The notes: generated from the sequence alone by a model not told the origin. Numbered from the stretch's first letter, positions 34,040 through 43,785 are shown. The stretch: DNA of 64,000 bases from DATDCY01 sp031406795 [NCBI: Candidatus Rokuibacteriota bacterium] (GCA_031406795.1 JANOHV010000005.1:7605-71604), one strand, 5' to 3'. Program-made: numbers and translations.

Positions 34040-37000
34040 CCGCGTCCCTGCGCGAGATCGCCGCGACCCTGAGGCGGGGTCCGGCGCGGCTCACCCTGCG
34101 CGGCGCCGTCACGTCGGCGCGTCCTTTTCTCGCTGCCGCGCTGCACCGCGCGCTGCGGACACCGGTCCTGGTGGTCACGGCGGGCAACCGGGAGGCGGAG
34201 CGCTTCTGCGACGAGGCCGCTTTCTGGCTGCCGCGCACCGAGCGGGCGCTGCTCTTCCCGTCGCGCGAGATCCTGCCCTTCGAGCCGCTCTCTCCCGAGC
34301 CGGGGATCGCAGCCGGGCGCATGGCGACGCTCGCGGCGCTGGCGGCCGGCGCCGCGCGCCCGCTGGTCGTGGCGCCGCTCGAGGCCGTTCTTCAGTATCT
34401 GATCCCGCGGGGCAAGCTGCACCTCGCGCGCCTCGACGTGCAGCGCGGCGCCACCCTCGAGTGGGAGCGCTTCCGCCGGCACCTCGTGCAGTGGGGCTAC
34501 CGGCCGGCCGGCCGGGTCGCCGAGCCGGGCGAGTTCTCCCAGCGCGGCGGCATCGTCGACCTGTTCCCGCCGGCCCAGCCCGCGCCGGTGCGGATCGAAC
34601 TGCTCGGCGACGAGGTCGACTCGCTCCACGCCTTCGACGTGGAGACCCAGCGCAACACCGCCCCCCTCGAGCGGGTGGCCGTCCTGCCGGCGCGCGAGGT
34701 GTTCCTCGACGGCGGCGTCCTCGGGGCGCTGAAGAAGCATCTCGTCGTGCCCGAAGGCGGACCGGCGGGCGGGGATTCCTGGCTGTCGCAGCACGCCGCC
34801 GCGCTCCCGGGGCTCGAGCACTACGGCGCCGCGCTGCTGCACTCGCGCCAGACGCTGCTGGATTACTTCGCGACTCCCCCGGCGCTGCTCCTGGACGAGT
34901 GGCCGGATCTCGAGTCCCGCGCCGGCAAACTCGCCGAGGAGATCGCCCAGGGACTCGGGCGGGCCGCTTTGCCGGGCCTCGCAGATCCGGACCGGGTCTT
35001 CGTCGGCTTCGACGCCTGGCGCGCAGCGATCAAGGATTTCGGGGTCGTGCAGTTCGATCTGTTCGGCCTCGCGCCGGACGCCGACCGCGAGTTCCACGTC
35101 GAGACCGTGACCGGACGCGCCTTCCTCGCGGCCGGCGGGGCGTCCGGAACGCGCGAGGGGCATCTGCCGGCCGCGGTGAAAACCATTGCGGCCGCCCAGG
35201 GGCGCACGGCGGTGCTCGTCGTCGCCCGCACGCCCGCGGACACCGCGCGCATCGGCGAATTGTGCCGCGAACTGGGCCTCGGCACCGCGCCGCTCGAACC
35301 GGACGCGGTCCCGGGCGTCGTGGCCGACCCCCGGCCCGGCGCGCCCCTGCTGACCTTCGGCCCGCCGGCCGAGGGCTTCTGCTGGCCGGAAGCCGGGATC
35401 GCGGTGCTGACCGAGGACGACCTCTTTGGCACCCGGGTGCGCGCGCACACGGCAGCGGGACCGCCGCGCGGAACCCTGGTGCCGGACTTCGCGCTGCTGC
35501 GCCCCGGTGACCTGCTGGTACACACCGACTACGGGATTGGCCGCTTCGGCGGTCTCGTGCGCCTTGCAGCCGGCGACGGCGAGGAGGAGTTCCTGCTGCT
35601 GCTTTACCAGGACGAGGCGAAGCTGTACGTGCCGGTCGGCGCCATCGACCGGGTCCAGCGCTACATCGCCGCCGAAGGCGTGCGCCCGCTCCTCGACCGA
35701 CTCGGCGGCCGGGGCTGGGTCACGACCAAGAAGCGCGCGAAGAAGGCGATGCTCGGCATGGCCCGCGAGCTGCTCGAACTGGCGGCGCTGCGGCAGCACG
35801 CCCCCGGGCACGCGTTCGCCGCCGATTCGCCCTGGCAGGCGGAGTTCGAAATGGCCTTCGACTACGAGCCGACGAAGGACCAGCTGCGCGCCGCCGAGGA
35901 GACCAAGGCCGACATGGAGCGGCCGCACCCGATGGACCGGCTGGTCTGCGGGGACGTCGGCTACGGCAAGACCGAGATCGCGATGCGGGCGGCTTTCAAA
36001 GCCGTGATGGACGGCAAGCAGGTGGCGCTGCTCGCCCCGACCACCGTGCTCGCCCAGCAGCACTTCGTCACCTTCACCGAGCGCTTCGCACCATGGCCGA
36101 CCCGCATCGAGGTCCTCAGCCGATTCGTGGCGCCGAAGGAGCAGCGCCGGATCGTCGAGGCGCTCGCGCGGGGCGACGTCGACATCCTGATCGGCACGCA
36201 CCGCATCGTCGGGAAGGACATCGTCTTTTCCGATCTGGGCCTGCTGATCATCGACGAGGAACAGCGCTTCGGCGTGCGCCACAAAGAGGCGCTCAAGCGG
36301 ATGCGCGCACACGTCGACGTGCTGACCCTGACGGCTACGCCGATCCCGCGCACCCTGCACCTGGCGCTCTCGGGGCTGCGCGAGCTCTCGCTGGTCGCCA
36401 CGCCGCCGGAGAACCGGCTGGCCATCCAGACAACGATCGCGCGCTTCGAGCCGGCGCTCGTCGCCGAGGCGGTGCGGCGCGAACTGGCCCGCGGCGGGCA
36501 GGTCTTTTTCGTGCACAACCGCGTGAAGAGCATCTTCAGGATCGCCGCGTGGCTCGCGCGCCTGGTGCCCGAGGCCCGCGTGGGCGTCGGCCACGGCCAG
36601 ATGGCCGAACGCGAACTCGCGCGCGCCATGGCGGCGTTCCGCGGCGGCACGCTGGACGTGCTGGTCTCGACCTCGATCGTGGAGTCCGGGCTCGACATCC
36701 CGAACGCCAATACGATGATCGTCAACCGCGCCGACGCCTTCGGGCTCGCCGAACTCTACCAGTTGCGGGGGCGCATCGGGCGCTCGCGCCACCGCGCCTT
36801 CGCGTACCTGCTGATCCCGGGCGAGGACGCGCTCTCCGACACCGCGCGCCGCAGGATCGAGGTGCTTCGCGAATACTCCCACCTGGGGGCCGGCTTCCAG
36901 GTGGCGCTCTTCGATCTGGAGATCCGCGGGGCCGGGAACATCGTCGGCTACGAGCAGTCGGGGCAGATCGCCGCTCTCGGCTTCGAGATGTACGCGCAGC

Positions 37001-37494
37001 TGCTGCGCGACACGATCAGCGAACTGCAGGGGGAGCCCGTCCCCGAGGTGCTGCCGACGCAGGTCACGATCTGTCTGCCGACAGTCCTGCCCGAGTCCTA
37101 CGTGGCCGAAGCGCCGCAACGGCTGGATTTTTACAAGCGGATCGCCGCGGCGCGCGACCCTGCCGCGCTGGAGGAGGCCGGCGGCGAACTGCGCGAGCGG
37201 TTCGGCCCCCTGCCCGAACCGGCGCAGAACCTGCTGCGCGTCGCGAAACTGCGACTGGCCGGCGAGGCACTCGGGCTCGAGCGCATTGGCTGGCAGGCCG
37301 ACACGCTCGAGATCGTCGCGCGACGCGGGGCGGCGGTGGCGCCCGAGCGCGTGGTGGCCCTGCTCGCGCGCTCGGGCGGGCGGGCTCGGCTCGCCGGCGA
37401 GAGCCGCCTCACGTGGCTCTGGCGCCGTCGCGACGCGGACGGACGGCTCGCCGAAGCACTCGAGCTCTTGAGCGGGCTCGCGACCTCGTGCTAG
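34024..37494 (+). CDS. mfd: Transcription-repair coupling factor Mfd
   Basis: About 1156 residues, the family's usual size. The UvrB-homology region begins near LREIAATLRRG; the RNA-polymerase interaction domain has GDLLVHTDYGIGRFGGLV. The RecG-like translocase has Walker A GDVGYGKTE, DEEQ box LLIIDEEQRFGVRHKE, and motif VSTSIVESGLDIPNANTMI. Mfd removes stalled RNA polymerase and recruits UvrA. The N-terminus is uncertain: no ATG lies in frame near the expected start, so a CTG at 34024 or 34048 is possible, while an ATG at 33946 would overlap the zinc-ribbon gene by 94 bp. The helicase core itself is intact. Confidence 0.93.
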   Translation: MHDGVTASLREIAATLRRGPARLTLRGAVTSARPFLAAALHRALRTPVLVVTAGNREAERFCDEAAFWLPRTERALLFPSREILPFEPLSPEPGIAAGRMATLAALAAGAARPLVVAPLEAVLQYLIPRGKLHLARLDVQRGATLEWERFRRHLVQWGYRPAGRVAEPGEFSQRGGIVDLFPPAQPAPVRIELLGDEVDSLHAFDVETQRNTAPLERVAVLPAREVFLDGGVLGALKKHLVVPEGGPAGGDSWLSQHAAALPGLEHYGAALLHSRQTLLDYFATPPALLLDEWPDLESRAGKLAEEIAQGLGRAALPGLADPDRVFVGFDAWRAAIKDFGVVQFDLFGLAPDADREFHVETVTGRAFLAAGGASGTREGHLPAAVKTIAAAQGRTAVLVVARTPADTARIGELCRELGLGTAPLEPDAVPGVVADPRPGAPLLTFGPPAEGFCWPEAGIAVLTEDDLFGTRVRAHTAAGPPRGTLVPDFALLRPGDLLVHTDYGIGRFGGLVRLAAGDGEEEFLLLLYQDEAKLYVPVGAIDRVQRYIAAEGVRPLLDRLGGRGWVTTKKRAKKAMLGMARELLELAALRQHAPGHAFAADSPWQAEFEMAFDYEPTKDQLRAAEETKADMERPHPMDRLVCGDVGYGKTEIAMRAAFKAVMDGKQVALLAPTTVLAQQHFVTFTERFAPWPTRIEVLSRFVAPKEQRRIVEALARGDVDILIGTHRIVGKDIVFSDLGLLIIDEEQRFGVRHKEALKRMRAHVDVLTLTATPIPRTLHLALSGLRELSLVATPPENRLAIQTTIARFEPALVAEAVRRELARGGQVFFVHNRVKSIFRIAAWLARLVPEARVGVGHGQMAERELARAMAAFRGGTLDVLVSTSIVESGLDIPNANTMIVNRADAFGLAELYQLRGRIGRSRHRAFAYLLIPGEDALSDTARRRIEVLREYSHLGAGFQVALFDLEIRGAGNIVGYEQSGQIAALGFEMYAQLLRDTISELQGEPVPEVLPTQVTICLPTVLPESYVAEAPQRLDFYKRIAAARDPAALEEAGGELRERFGPLPEPAQNLLRVAKLRLAGEALGLERIGWQADTLEIVARRGAAVAPERVVALLARSGGRARLAGESRLTWLWRRRDADGRLAEALELLSGLATSC

Positions 37495-37502
37495 GGTTCG
37501 GC

Positions 37503-38423
37503 ATGCCCGCGCTGCGTGTGCTCGTCCCGCTGATCGCGCTCCTGATCGCCCTCGGCTGCCGGCTGCCGCGGGACACGGCGGCCGAGGTCGATGGCCGGCG
37601 CATCGGGGCCGCGGAACTGGAAGCCGCTGTCCGCGCCTTCAGTGCGACCTTCGGACAACTGCCGCCGGCCCTCGAGCGGGAACTGCCTCGCGTCCGCCGC
37701 GCCGTCCTCGAGCGGCTGATCGACCGCGAGATGATGCTCGCCGAGGCCGGGCGGCGCGGCATCCGCCCCTCCCCCGGGGAGCTCGAAGGGACGCTGTCCA
37801 CGACGCGCGTGGGGATGCCGGCGAAGGAACTCGAGGCGACCCTCGCCGAAGCCGGCACCGACCGCGAGAAGTGGCGCCTCGCCGCCGAGCGCGACCTGAC
37901 GATCGAAAAGCTGCAGGCCGCGATCACCGCCCCGGTGACCGTCGGCGAGCCGGAAATTGACGCCTGGATCGCCACCCACCGCGAGCGGCGCGAACTGCCG
38001 GAGGAGGCGCGCGCCGCGCAGCTGCTGGTGCGCGCCGAGGCCGACGCCATCGAGGCGCGGCGGCGGATTGCCGGCGGCGCCGCGTTCGCCGACGTTGCGC
38101 GCGAGGTCTCACTCAGCCCGGACGCCGAACGCGGCGGCGACCTCGGCTACTTTGCCCGGGGCCAGATGCCGCCCGAGTTCGACGAGACCGTCTTCTCCCT
38201 CCCGCGCGGCCAGCTCAGCGAGGTCGTGGCCAGTCCCTACGGCTTTCACCTTTTCCTCGTCCTCGACCGGCGGCCCGGCCGCTTCCGCAGCGACGTCGAA
38301 GTGCGCGCGGACGTGCGGACCGCCCTGCTGGCCAGCAAACGCGAAGAGGCGTTTCGCGCCTGGCTCGCCGACGCCCGCGCCAGGGCGCGCATCACGTACA
38401 ACCGCTCCCCCCTCCCCCGCTAG
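37503..38423 (+). CDS. Lipoprotein PpiC/SurA-type peptidyl-prolyl isomerase
   Basis: 306 residues with a lipobox (LLIALGC, Cys19), a SurA-like N-terminal helical domain (FSATFGQLPPALERELPRVR) and one parvulin domain (ARAAQLLVRAEADAIEARRR ... GDLGYFARGQMPPEFDETVF ... SPYGFHLFLVLD). It should be anchored to the outer or inner membrane and help fold exported proteins. It lies 8 bp after mfd. Palindromic element P2 follows directly after its stop. Confidence 0.9.
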   Translation: MPALRVLVPLIALLIALGCRLPRDTAAEVDGRRIGAAELEAAVRAFSATFGQLPPALERELPRVRRAVLERLIDREMMLAEAGRRGIRPSPGELEGTLSTTRVGMPAKELEATLAEAGTDREKWRLAAERDLTIEKLQAAITAPVTVGEPEIDAWIATHRERRELPEEARAAQLLVRAEADAIEARRRIAGGAAFADVAREVSLSPDAERGGDLGYFARGQMPPEFDETVFSLPRGQLSEVVASPYGFHLFLVLDRRPGRFRSDVEVRADVRTALLASKREEAFRAWLADARARARITYNRSPLPR

Positions 38424-38424
38424 C

Positions 38425-38550
38425 GCAGGCAGTTGAAAAAGGCCCTTCTGCGGCGTCGGGCTTCGCCCCTCGTCACTGCGGCGTACTGCTCGTACGCCTC
38501 ATTCCTCAGGGCTCGCCCGCCTTGCACCTGGACCTTTTTGAACTGCCTGC
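38425..38550 (+). repeat. Palindromic element P, copy 2
   Basis: 126 bp starting one base after the stop of the PpiC lipoprotein gene. Outer arms GCAGGCAGTTGAAAAAGG.C and its complement at 38530-38550 pair at 19 of 21 positions. Core hairpin TGCGGCGTAC-TGCT-CGTACGCCTC. Confidence 0.8.
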
Positions 38551-38603
38551 TTGTGTAAGAACTCATTAATCCCGTTTCCGCGGACTTGCCAGAGAAGGAC
38601 CGA

Positions 38604-39614
38604 ATGGCGTATACAGATGCTCCGATGCTAACGATCTTCCGTACCCTCGCGACCGCCGGACCTGTTCTCGCGCTCGTCCTGACGCTGGCGCTGACGTGCG
38701 TCCCGGCGGCGGCGGTCGTGGTCGACGGGATTGCCGCCGTCGTCAACGGGGAGGTCATCACGCTGCTCGAACTCGAGAAGGCCGGCGGCCTCGCTCTCGA
38801 GGAACGCCAGCGCACCGCCCCCGCCGCCGACCAGGAACGACTGCGCCACGAGGTTCTGGCGGCAGTCCTCGACCAGCTGGTCCTCGTCCGGATCCAGACG
38901 CAGCGCGCCCGCCAGTCCGGAGTCCAGGTCGCCCCGGCCGAGATCGACACCGCAATCGCCAACATCCGCGAGGACAACCGGATGAGCGAGGAGGTGCTCA
39001 CCCGCCTGCTGCAGGAGCGGGGGATGTCGCCGGAGGAGTATCGGCGCGACATCGAGGATCAGATCCGGCTCTCCAAGCTCGTTCAGCGCGAAATCCGCGC
39101 CAAGGTCGCGGCGACAGACGAGGAGACCGCGGCGTGGTTCGCCGAGCACCGCCCGGACTGGTACCGTCCCGAGAAGATCCGCGTCCGCCACCTGCTGATC
39201 CCGCTGCCGAAGGAGGCTTCGGCCGACGAGGTCGAGGGCGCGCGGGCGCGGGCGCAAGCGCTGCTCGAGCGGGTCAGGGGGGGGATGGACTTCGCGGCTC
39301 TCGTGCGCGCCGAGACGCCGGGCGCCGCCGCCGACACCGACCCCGTTTCCGGCGAGTTGGCGCGCGGCGAGCTCTTCCCGGCGCTCGAGGCGGCCGCATT
39401 CGTTCTGCCCGTCGGCGGCGTCAGCGAGCCCGTGCGCAGCCCCGCGGGCTTCCACGTGGTGCAGGTGGCGGAGAAGACACCGGCCTACGAGCCGAAACTC
39501 GACGAGGTCCGCGCGAGCATCGAGCAGAAGATCGTCGAGCGCAAGACGCGGGAACGCTACGACGTCTGGGTCAAGCAACTTCGATCCGAAGCCATCATCG
39601 AAATCCGTTACTAG
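38604..39614 (+). CDS. SurA-type periplasmic chaperone / PPIase
   Basis: 336 residues. After a signal helix (ATAGPVLALVLTLALTCVPA) the SurA N-domain is clear (VVVDGIAAVVNGEVITLLEL), then a long helical region and one parvulin domain (IRVRHLLIPLPKEA ... SGELARGELFPALEAAAFVL ... SPAGFHVVQVAEK). SurA escorts outer-membrane proteins. This copy has a single PPIase domain, against two in E. coli SurA. The ATG at 38604 follows AGAAGGA. Confidence 0.88.
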   Translation: MAYTDAPMLTIFRTLATAGPVLALVLTLALTCVPAAAVVVDGIAAVVNGEVITLLELEKAGGLALEERQRTAPAADQERLRHEVLAAVLDQLVLVRIQTQRARQSGVQVAPAEIDTAIANIREDNRMSEEVLTRLLQERGMSPEEYRRDIEDQIRLSKLVQREIRAKVAATDEETAAWFAEHRPDWYRPEKIRVRHLLIPLPKEASADEVEGARARAQALLERVRGGMDFAALVRAETPGAAADTDPVSGELARGELFPALEAAAFVLPVGGVSEPVRSPAGFHVVQVAEKTPAYEPKLDEVRASIEQKIVERKTRERYDVWVKQLRSEAIIEIRY

Positions 39615-39645
39615 GCGCCCGGGTCCGCCCGCGGCGGGAGTGCGG

Positions 39646-40251
39646 TCAGGTTGTCTTCTTCGCCTTCCGGGGCTTGAGCGGCGGGACGAGGGCGATCCCC
39701 TCGCGGCGGGCGGCGATCACGATGCGGGCGCAGGCCTCGGCATCCGATGCCGGGTCGTGGTGGTTCAGCGCTATCCCGAGGTGCTCGCAGACCGCAGGCA
39801 GGTTTGCGCGGGTCAGGCCGCTGGGCCTCCAGGCCCGCCGGGCAAGCTGCACCGTACAGTGAAAACTCAGCGCGGGCGGCGGCACCCCGGCAACGCCGCA
39901 ACAGGCCGCGAGCACGCCGCGGTCGAACGAGGCGTTGTGCGCCGCCAAGAACGTCGCCCGGGCCAGCTTCGCGGCGATCTCGGGCCAGAGTTCGGCGAAG
40001 GACGGCTCGCCGCGCACGTGCGCCCAGGTGATCCCGTGGATGTGCGTGAAGGCGAACCGCGCGCGCGGCGGGCGTATCATGAACAGGTCGCGACCGACGA
40101 TTTCGAGGCCTTCCACGTGCACGAGCGCCAGAGCGCAGGCGCTGTCGGCGCCGTAGTCCGCGGTCTCGAAATCGATTGCGGTGAACGGGCTGTCGACCGC
40201 CGGCGGGGCGGCGCCCGGGGGACAGCCCGCCGGCTTAGTACCGCCGGGCAA
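39646..40251 (-). CDS. DEDDh 3'-5' exonuclease, DNA polymerase III epsilon-like
   Basis: About 201 residues. Exo[13 protein letters not shown] supplies the first Asp-Glu pair, Exo[12 protein letters not shown] the next Asp, and Exo[15 protein letters not shown] the His-Asp. It should remove nucleotides from DNA or RNA 3' ends in repair, or act as a stand-alone epsilon-like exonuclease. I propose a TTG start at 40251, overlapping the Nudix gene by 17 bp; there is no ATG in frame nearby. The C-terminus is basic ([12 protein letters not shown]). Confidence 0.85.
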   Translation of the reverse strand: MPGGTKPAGCPPGAAPPAVDSPFTAIDFETADYGADSACALALVHVEGLEIVGRDLFMIRPPRARFAFTHIHGITWAHVRGEPSFAELWPEIAAKLARATFLAAHNASFDRGVLAACCGVAGVPPPALSFHCTVQLARRAWRPSGLTRANLPAVCEHLGIALNHHDPASDAEACARIVIAARREGIALVPPLKPRKAKKTT

Positions 40252-40633
40252 GATAGTCGGCGAGGATCTGCGCATGGTCGAAAACGAGCGGCGGCAATTC
40301 ACCCGCGGGGAAGACGCGCGCCTCCGCCGCGTCGTCGCCACCGCGCGGGACGCCGTCGGCGTCGGCAAGAAAGACCGTGCTGATCGTGTGCCGTCGGGGG
40401 TCGCGCGCCGGGTCGGAGTAGGTGTGGAACTGCCGCACAAGGCGCACCGCGAGCGCCGTCTCCTCGAGCGCCTCGCGCACGGCCGCGGCTTCGAGCGTCT
40501 CTCCCGCGTCGACGAAGCCGCCGGGCAGCGCCCAGCCGAGCGGCGGGTTCCTTCTCTGCACGAGCACGACGCCGCCGCCGAGACGGATGATCAGATCGAC
40601 CGTCGGCACCGGGCTCCTGTGGTCTGCCTTCAT
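40235..40633 (-). CDS. Nudix hydrolase
   Basis: 132 residues with the Nudix box [24 protein letters not shown] (matches Gx5Ex7REUxEExGU). The [20 protein letters not shown] opening and [14 protein letters not shown] resemble ADP-ribose pyrophosphatase / 8-oxo-dGTPase groups. The exact substrate is open. Coupled to the DEDDh exonuclease by overlap, consistent with nucleotide clean-up. Confidence 0.9.
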   Translation of the reverse strand: MKADHRSPVPTVDLIIRLGGGVVLVQRRNPPLGWALPGGFVDAGETLEAAAVREALEETALAVRLVRQFHTYSDPARDPRRHTISTVFLADADGVPRGGDDAAEARVFPAGELPPLVFDHAQILADYLARRY

Positions 40634-40762
40634 CCGTTCACCAGGATTGATGGATACCCAAGGACGGCTTTGGAGCGTCTACCAATCAGCGTTCTCCATC
40701 GTGACTTGTGGAAAGTTCTACGTAACTGAACACCGTCTTTCGACACGTTTTCCGAACGGGGG

Positions 40763-40902
40763 AACGGGTGCTGCGGGAGCGTCATTTCGCGCCCTGGCAA
40801 GGCAGTCCGGAAGCGTGCGCGGAGGCGGGCTGGTGCCCGCCGCACAAGCGACGCGCCGGACAACGCCGCCAGGGCGCGAAAGGGCCTCCCGCAGGGCCCG
40901 TT
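40763..40902 (-). repeat. Palindromic element P, copy 3
   Basis: 140 bp on the minus strand, starting at the last base of the stop codon of the membrane gene ending at 40902. Outer arms AACGGG..CTGCGGGAGG..C.TTTCGCGCC pair over about 35 nt. Core hairpin GCGGCGGGC-ACCA-GCCCGCCTC. Core flanks match copy 1 closely (CGCTTGTGCGGCG, GGACTGCCTTGCC). Confidence 0.8.
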
Positions 40903-41549
40903 CATAAATTCAAGATCATGTCTTGAAAATTCTTCCACCAGTAGTAGAGGAGCATCGTGATCGCGATGCTCAGCGCGAAGAACCCGAGAAAGAGGTAGAC
41001 CGCGACCGAGGAGAGCCGCAGCGAGGCCTGCGCCTGCGCCCCGATCTTGGCGACCGCGTCCGCCTTGAGCTTTCCGGCGGTCCGTTCCATCGCCAGCCCG
41101 AGATCCATGGCCTGACTGCGCAATTCGTTCACTTCCGACCAGTTGGTGACGCCGCCGATGCGCGGCAGATTGTTGACCACGACCCGATACTTGTCGAGGC
41201 TGGCCTTGATCGCCTCCAGGTCGGCGCGCCACTCCGCCCCGGCATCCTGGGTCAGCGCCACCGCGATGGTCTTCTCCAGAGTCGCCGTGTGCGCGGCCAC
41301 CTCGCCGGTGTCGGGCAGGTACTCGCCGAGGTACTTGTAGAAACTCGATTGCGCCTGGTGCACCAGCGTGCTGATCTCCCCGGCGGAGACCAGCCCGGGC
41401 TGGTAGCGCTCGTGGATGCGCGTGATCGCGCTCTGGAGCGTCAGCAGACTCGCGGCCGCGATCACGTCCAGCATGACCATGGCGACCACGAGCACGACCA
41501 GCCAGCGCTTGATCTGGACGCCGGCAGGCTTTCCGGCAATGATTCCCAT
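40902..41549 (-). CDS. Membrane protein with periplasmic four-helix-bundle sensor, no output domain
   Basis: 215 residues: helix 1 (WLVVLVVAMVMLDVIAAASL), a helical periplasmic region of about 140 residues (ERYQPGLVSAGEISTLVHQA, VHQAQSSFYKYLGEYLPD, KLKADAVAKIGAQAQASLRL), and helix 2 (YLFLGFFALSIAITMLLYYW), ending five or so residues into the cytoplasm. It looks like the ligand-binding half of a chemoreceptor without its signalling half. It follows the ethylbenzene-dehydrogenase-like gene at 27 bp; it could be an accessory subunit or membrane anchor for it. Confidence 0.75.
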   Translation of the reverse strand: MGIIAGKPAGVQIKRWLVVLVVAMVMLDVIAAASLLTLQSAITRIHERYQPGLVSAGEISTLVHQAQSSFYKYLGEYLPDTGEVAAHTATLEKTIAVALTQDAGAEWRADLEAIKASLDKYRVVVNNLPRIGGVTNWSEVNELRSQAMDLGLAMERTAGKLKADAVAKIGAQAQASLRLSSVAVYLFLGFFALSIAITMLLYYWWKNFQDMILNL

Positions 41550-41576
41550 CGGTCGTCCCCCCCGCCGCGTGAACGG

Positions 41577-43088
41577 CTACTCGAGCTTGAGCGTGAGCTC
41601 CTTCGAGGTGCTGTGGTCGATCCCCTCGCGGCTGTTGAAGACCGCGAGGGAGAAGTAGATTTCCCGTCCCGACGCGAAGTGCACGTCGGCCGGATCGCCG
41701 CTCGTGAGCCGCCGCGAGAACTCGACGGTCCAGAACCCGTCCTTCCACGAGCCCTTGGCCGTGACGTCCGCCATGCTCCCGGAGGGGGTGCGCGCGATGT
41801 AGCGGGGGATCCGCTCGCCGGCATAGGCCCCGACGATCTGCGCCTGGTAGGGCTGGGAGCCGGCATCCGGATCCTCCTTGACCCAGACGGAACGCCCGCT
41901 GCGCGTCTGGTAGGAGTTCGCGCGCGCGATCCGCTGAAAGCTCAGCGTCATGGTCGCATCTTCGGCGAACCCGGACGGGTCCGTGCGCCCGGCGCGCCAA
42001 GTCCACAGGTCCGAGGCGGCCTCGTTGCCGGCGAGCATGCATTCGCCCATCCGCCCTTCCCGCGCGAACGAGAGCGCCAGCGCGTCCTCGACGTCGCGTC
42101 CGGCGACATACGCCTTCTCGGCCTTCGACCAGACCCAGGGGCGGTGCACGTCGTCCCGCATCTTGTCCGGCCAGCGCACCAGTATCCAGAGGCGATCGGG
42201 CGACCAGAGCGCCGCCGCGCTGACGGTCATCTTCCCGGAAGCGCCCGCAACCTCGACGGAGAGCGGCGTCGCCGCCTGCCAGGCGGCGTCCGAGGGCTGG
42301 CCGTCGACGACGGGGGCGGCCCCGCGACCGAGTTCGTGCGCGGAGAGATACAGAGCATCCCTGGCCGGCGGGGGCGCGGCAGGCTCTTTCGGCGCCGGAG
42401 GCGGCGTCGCCGGCTTGACCGCGGCCGCCTTTGCGGCGGCTTCGGCTGACGCCCGGGCCTCCTCGGCGGCGTTTGCCTTCGCCGCGGCGGCGGTCTTCGC
42501 GGCGGCGGCCACGCGGGCTTCCTCGGCGGCCCGGGCGTCGGCGTTTGCCTTGGCTTCGGCGGCGGCGCGCTCCTCGACCTCGCGGCGCGCCTGAACCTCG
42601 CGAACCGCCTTGAGCGCCTCGCGCAGATCGAGCGTCAGGTCGATCATCGAGTAGCGTCCGTCGTAGCGGTAGCCGACCTCCCGCAGCAGCGGCTCGGCGG
42701 CCTTCGCCTCCTGCAGGGCCTCGGTCATCCCGGTGATGTCGGCGCGCGCCGTCCGCATGCGATAGTAGATCATCTTGTCGAGGGTGAACTGGAAGCTCAC
42801 GGGGATGTCGTCGACGCCGCTGGCGGTGAGAACGAGGCTGACCCGGCCGCTGGCGCGCTGCAGACGCACGCTGAGCACCGCGGGCGAGAGCCCGATGATG
42901 CGGTCGACGATCTCGGCGCTCTGTTCGCCCTGGTTGTCGGTCGCGATCAGGGAGAGCAGTTCACCGGTAAAGATCAGGGAGATCTTCTTCTCCTGGGCGT
43001 GCGCCGCCGTGCTCAGGAGCAGCGCCAGGACCGGGACCAGCAGCAGGCAGACCCGCGCGCGCAGTGGCGGCCGCAGTCGGCGGGCCAA
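41577..43088 (-). CDS. Exported ethylbenzene-dehydrogenase-like haem-b-binding protein
   Basis: 503 residues. I place the start at a TTG at 43088 (GGGGGAGCG before it), which gives a signal peptide (VCLLLVPVLALLLSTAAHA). A beta-rich AMIN-like N-terminal domain (to about 165) is followed by an Ala/Glu/Lys-rich coiled segment with alternating AEEARAAAEA units, a proline-rich hinge, and a C-terminal domain (from about 265) like the gamma subunit of ethylbenzene/DMSO-family dehydrogenases (DALYLSAHELGRGAAPVVDG, DRLWILVRWPDK, VDGQPSDAAW). Such domains bind haem b. No molybdenum catalytic subunit lies here. In one operon with DUF4388 and the helix-bundle protein. Confidence 0.78.
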   Translation of the reverse strand: MARRLRPPLRARVCLLLVPVLALLLSTAAHAQEKKISLIFTGELLSLIATDNQGEQSAEIVDRIIGLSPAVLSVRLQRASGRVSLVLTASGVDDIPVSFQFTLDKMIYYRMRTARADITGMTEALQEAKAAEPLLREVGYRYDGRYSMIDLTLDLREALKAVREVQARREVEERAAAEAKANADARAAEEARVAAAAKTAAAAKANAAEEARASAEAAAKAAAVKPATPPPAPKEPAAPPPARDALYLSAHELGRGAAPVVDGQPSDAAWQAATPLSVEVAGASGKMTVSAAALWSPDRLWILVRWPDKMRDDVHRPWVWSKAEKAYVAGRDVEDALALSFAREGRMGECMLAGNEAASDLWTWRAGRTDPSGFAEDATMTLSFQRIARANSYQTRSGRSVWVKEDPDAGSQPYQAQIVGAYAGERIPRYIARTPSGSMADVTAKGSWKDGFWTVEFSRRLTSGDPADVHFASGREIYFSLAVFNSREGIDHSTSKELTLKLE

Positions 43089-43108
43089 CGGGTGCGTGCG
43101 CTCCCCCG

Positions 43109-43732
43109 TCAGGGAAGCGGCTCCTCGACGATCGTGCGCAGCCGCTCGGCCACCGGGCGGGCCCGGGCGGTGTCGATGAAGACGTAGATGAACTTCTCGG
43201 CCTTCGTGCAAAAGTCCAGCAGGCCGAGTTTCGTCCCCGGGCACTTCTCGAGTTCCTGCTCGATCTTGCCGGCCTTGCGGCCGAAGCTCTCCCGCAGCGC
43301 CGCGCGCATCAGAGCCTTCACCGGTGCGGCGTCCCACACCGGCCGCACCGGGGCCTGCGCTTTGACCGTCCCGCCGCCTCCCTCGAGGTCGTCGAGACCG
43401 TCGAACCCGTCGTCATCGCCCTTGCCGGACTCGTCCGTGACCCGGGCGGCCTCCATGATGGCGCCCATCCACTCGCAGACGAAGTTGCGCTCGTCGGTCG
43501 TTGCATCGGCGAGGAACTGGAAGCTCCCCTCCTGCTCGAGGAACAGGTGGTTGATGACCGCCTGACCGTTGAGGTCGCGATAGTCGGCGTGGACGATCGT
43601 CCCCTCTTCGAAAAAGATCGAGGCCCGCGCGCCCGCGAGCGTGACCAGCAGCAGCCCGGTGCGACGCGCCGACCCGATGAACTGGACGACGTCCGGCAGC
43701 GGAAAATTCCGGATGCTGCCTTTCAGTTCCAC
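43109..43732 (-). CDS. DUF4388 (PATAN) domain protein
   Basis: 207 residues from a GTG. The N-terminal DUF4388 motif is clear: MELKGSIRNFPLPDVVQFI, RRTGLLLVTLAGARASIFFE, GTIVHADYRDLNGQAVINHL. The PATAN domain is common in two-component and gliding/pilus-related regulators of deltaproteobacteria. The C-terminus (RAALRESFGRKAGKIEQELE, FCTKAEKFIYVFIDTAR) is helical. Preceded by a good sigma-70 promoter (43786-43814). It is the first gene of the operon. Confidence 0.82.
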   Translation of the reverse strand: MELKGSIRNFPLPDVVQFIGSARRTGLLLVTLAGARASIFFEEGTIVHADYRDLNGQAVINHLFLEQEGSFQFLADATTDERNFVCEWMGAIMEAARVTDESGKGDDDGFDGLDDLEGGGGTVKAQAPVRPVWDAAPVKALMRAALRESFGRKAGKIEQELEKCPGTKLGLLDFCTKAEKFIYVFIDTARARPVAERLRTIVEEPLP

Positions 43733-43785
43733 GCCTTCTCCTCCGGCACCCGCTGCGGCCCGTCATGGCAAGTTGGTAATTTTTT

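Noticed and set aside
33985-37119. 1044-residue minus-strand frame opposite mfd
   Set aside because: Shadow of the Mfd coding sequence; low-complexity Arg/Gly/Asp residues and no motif.
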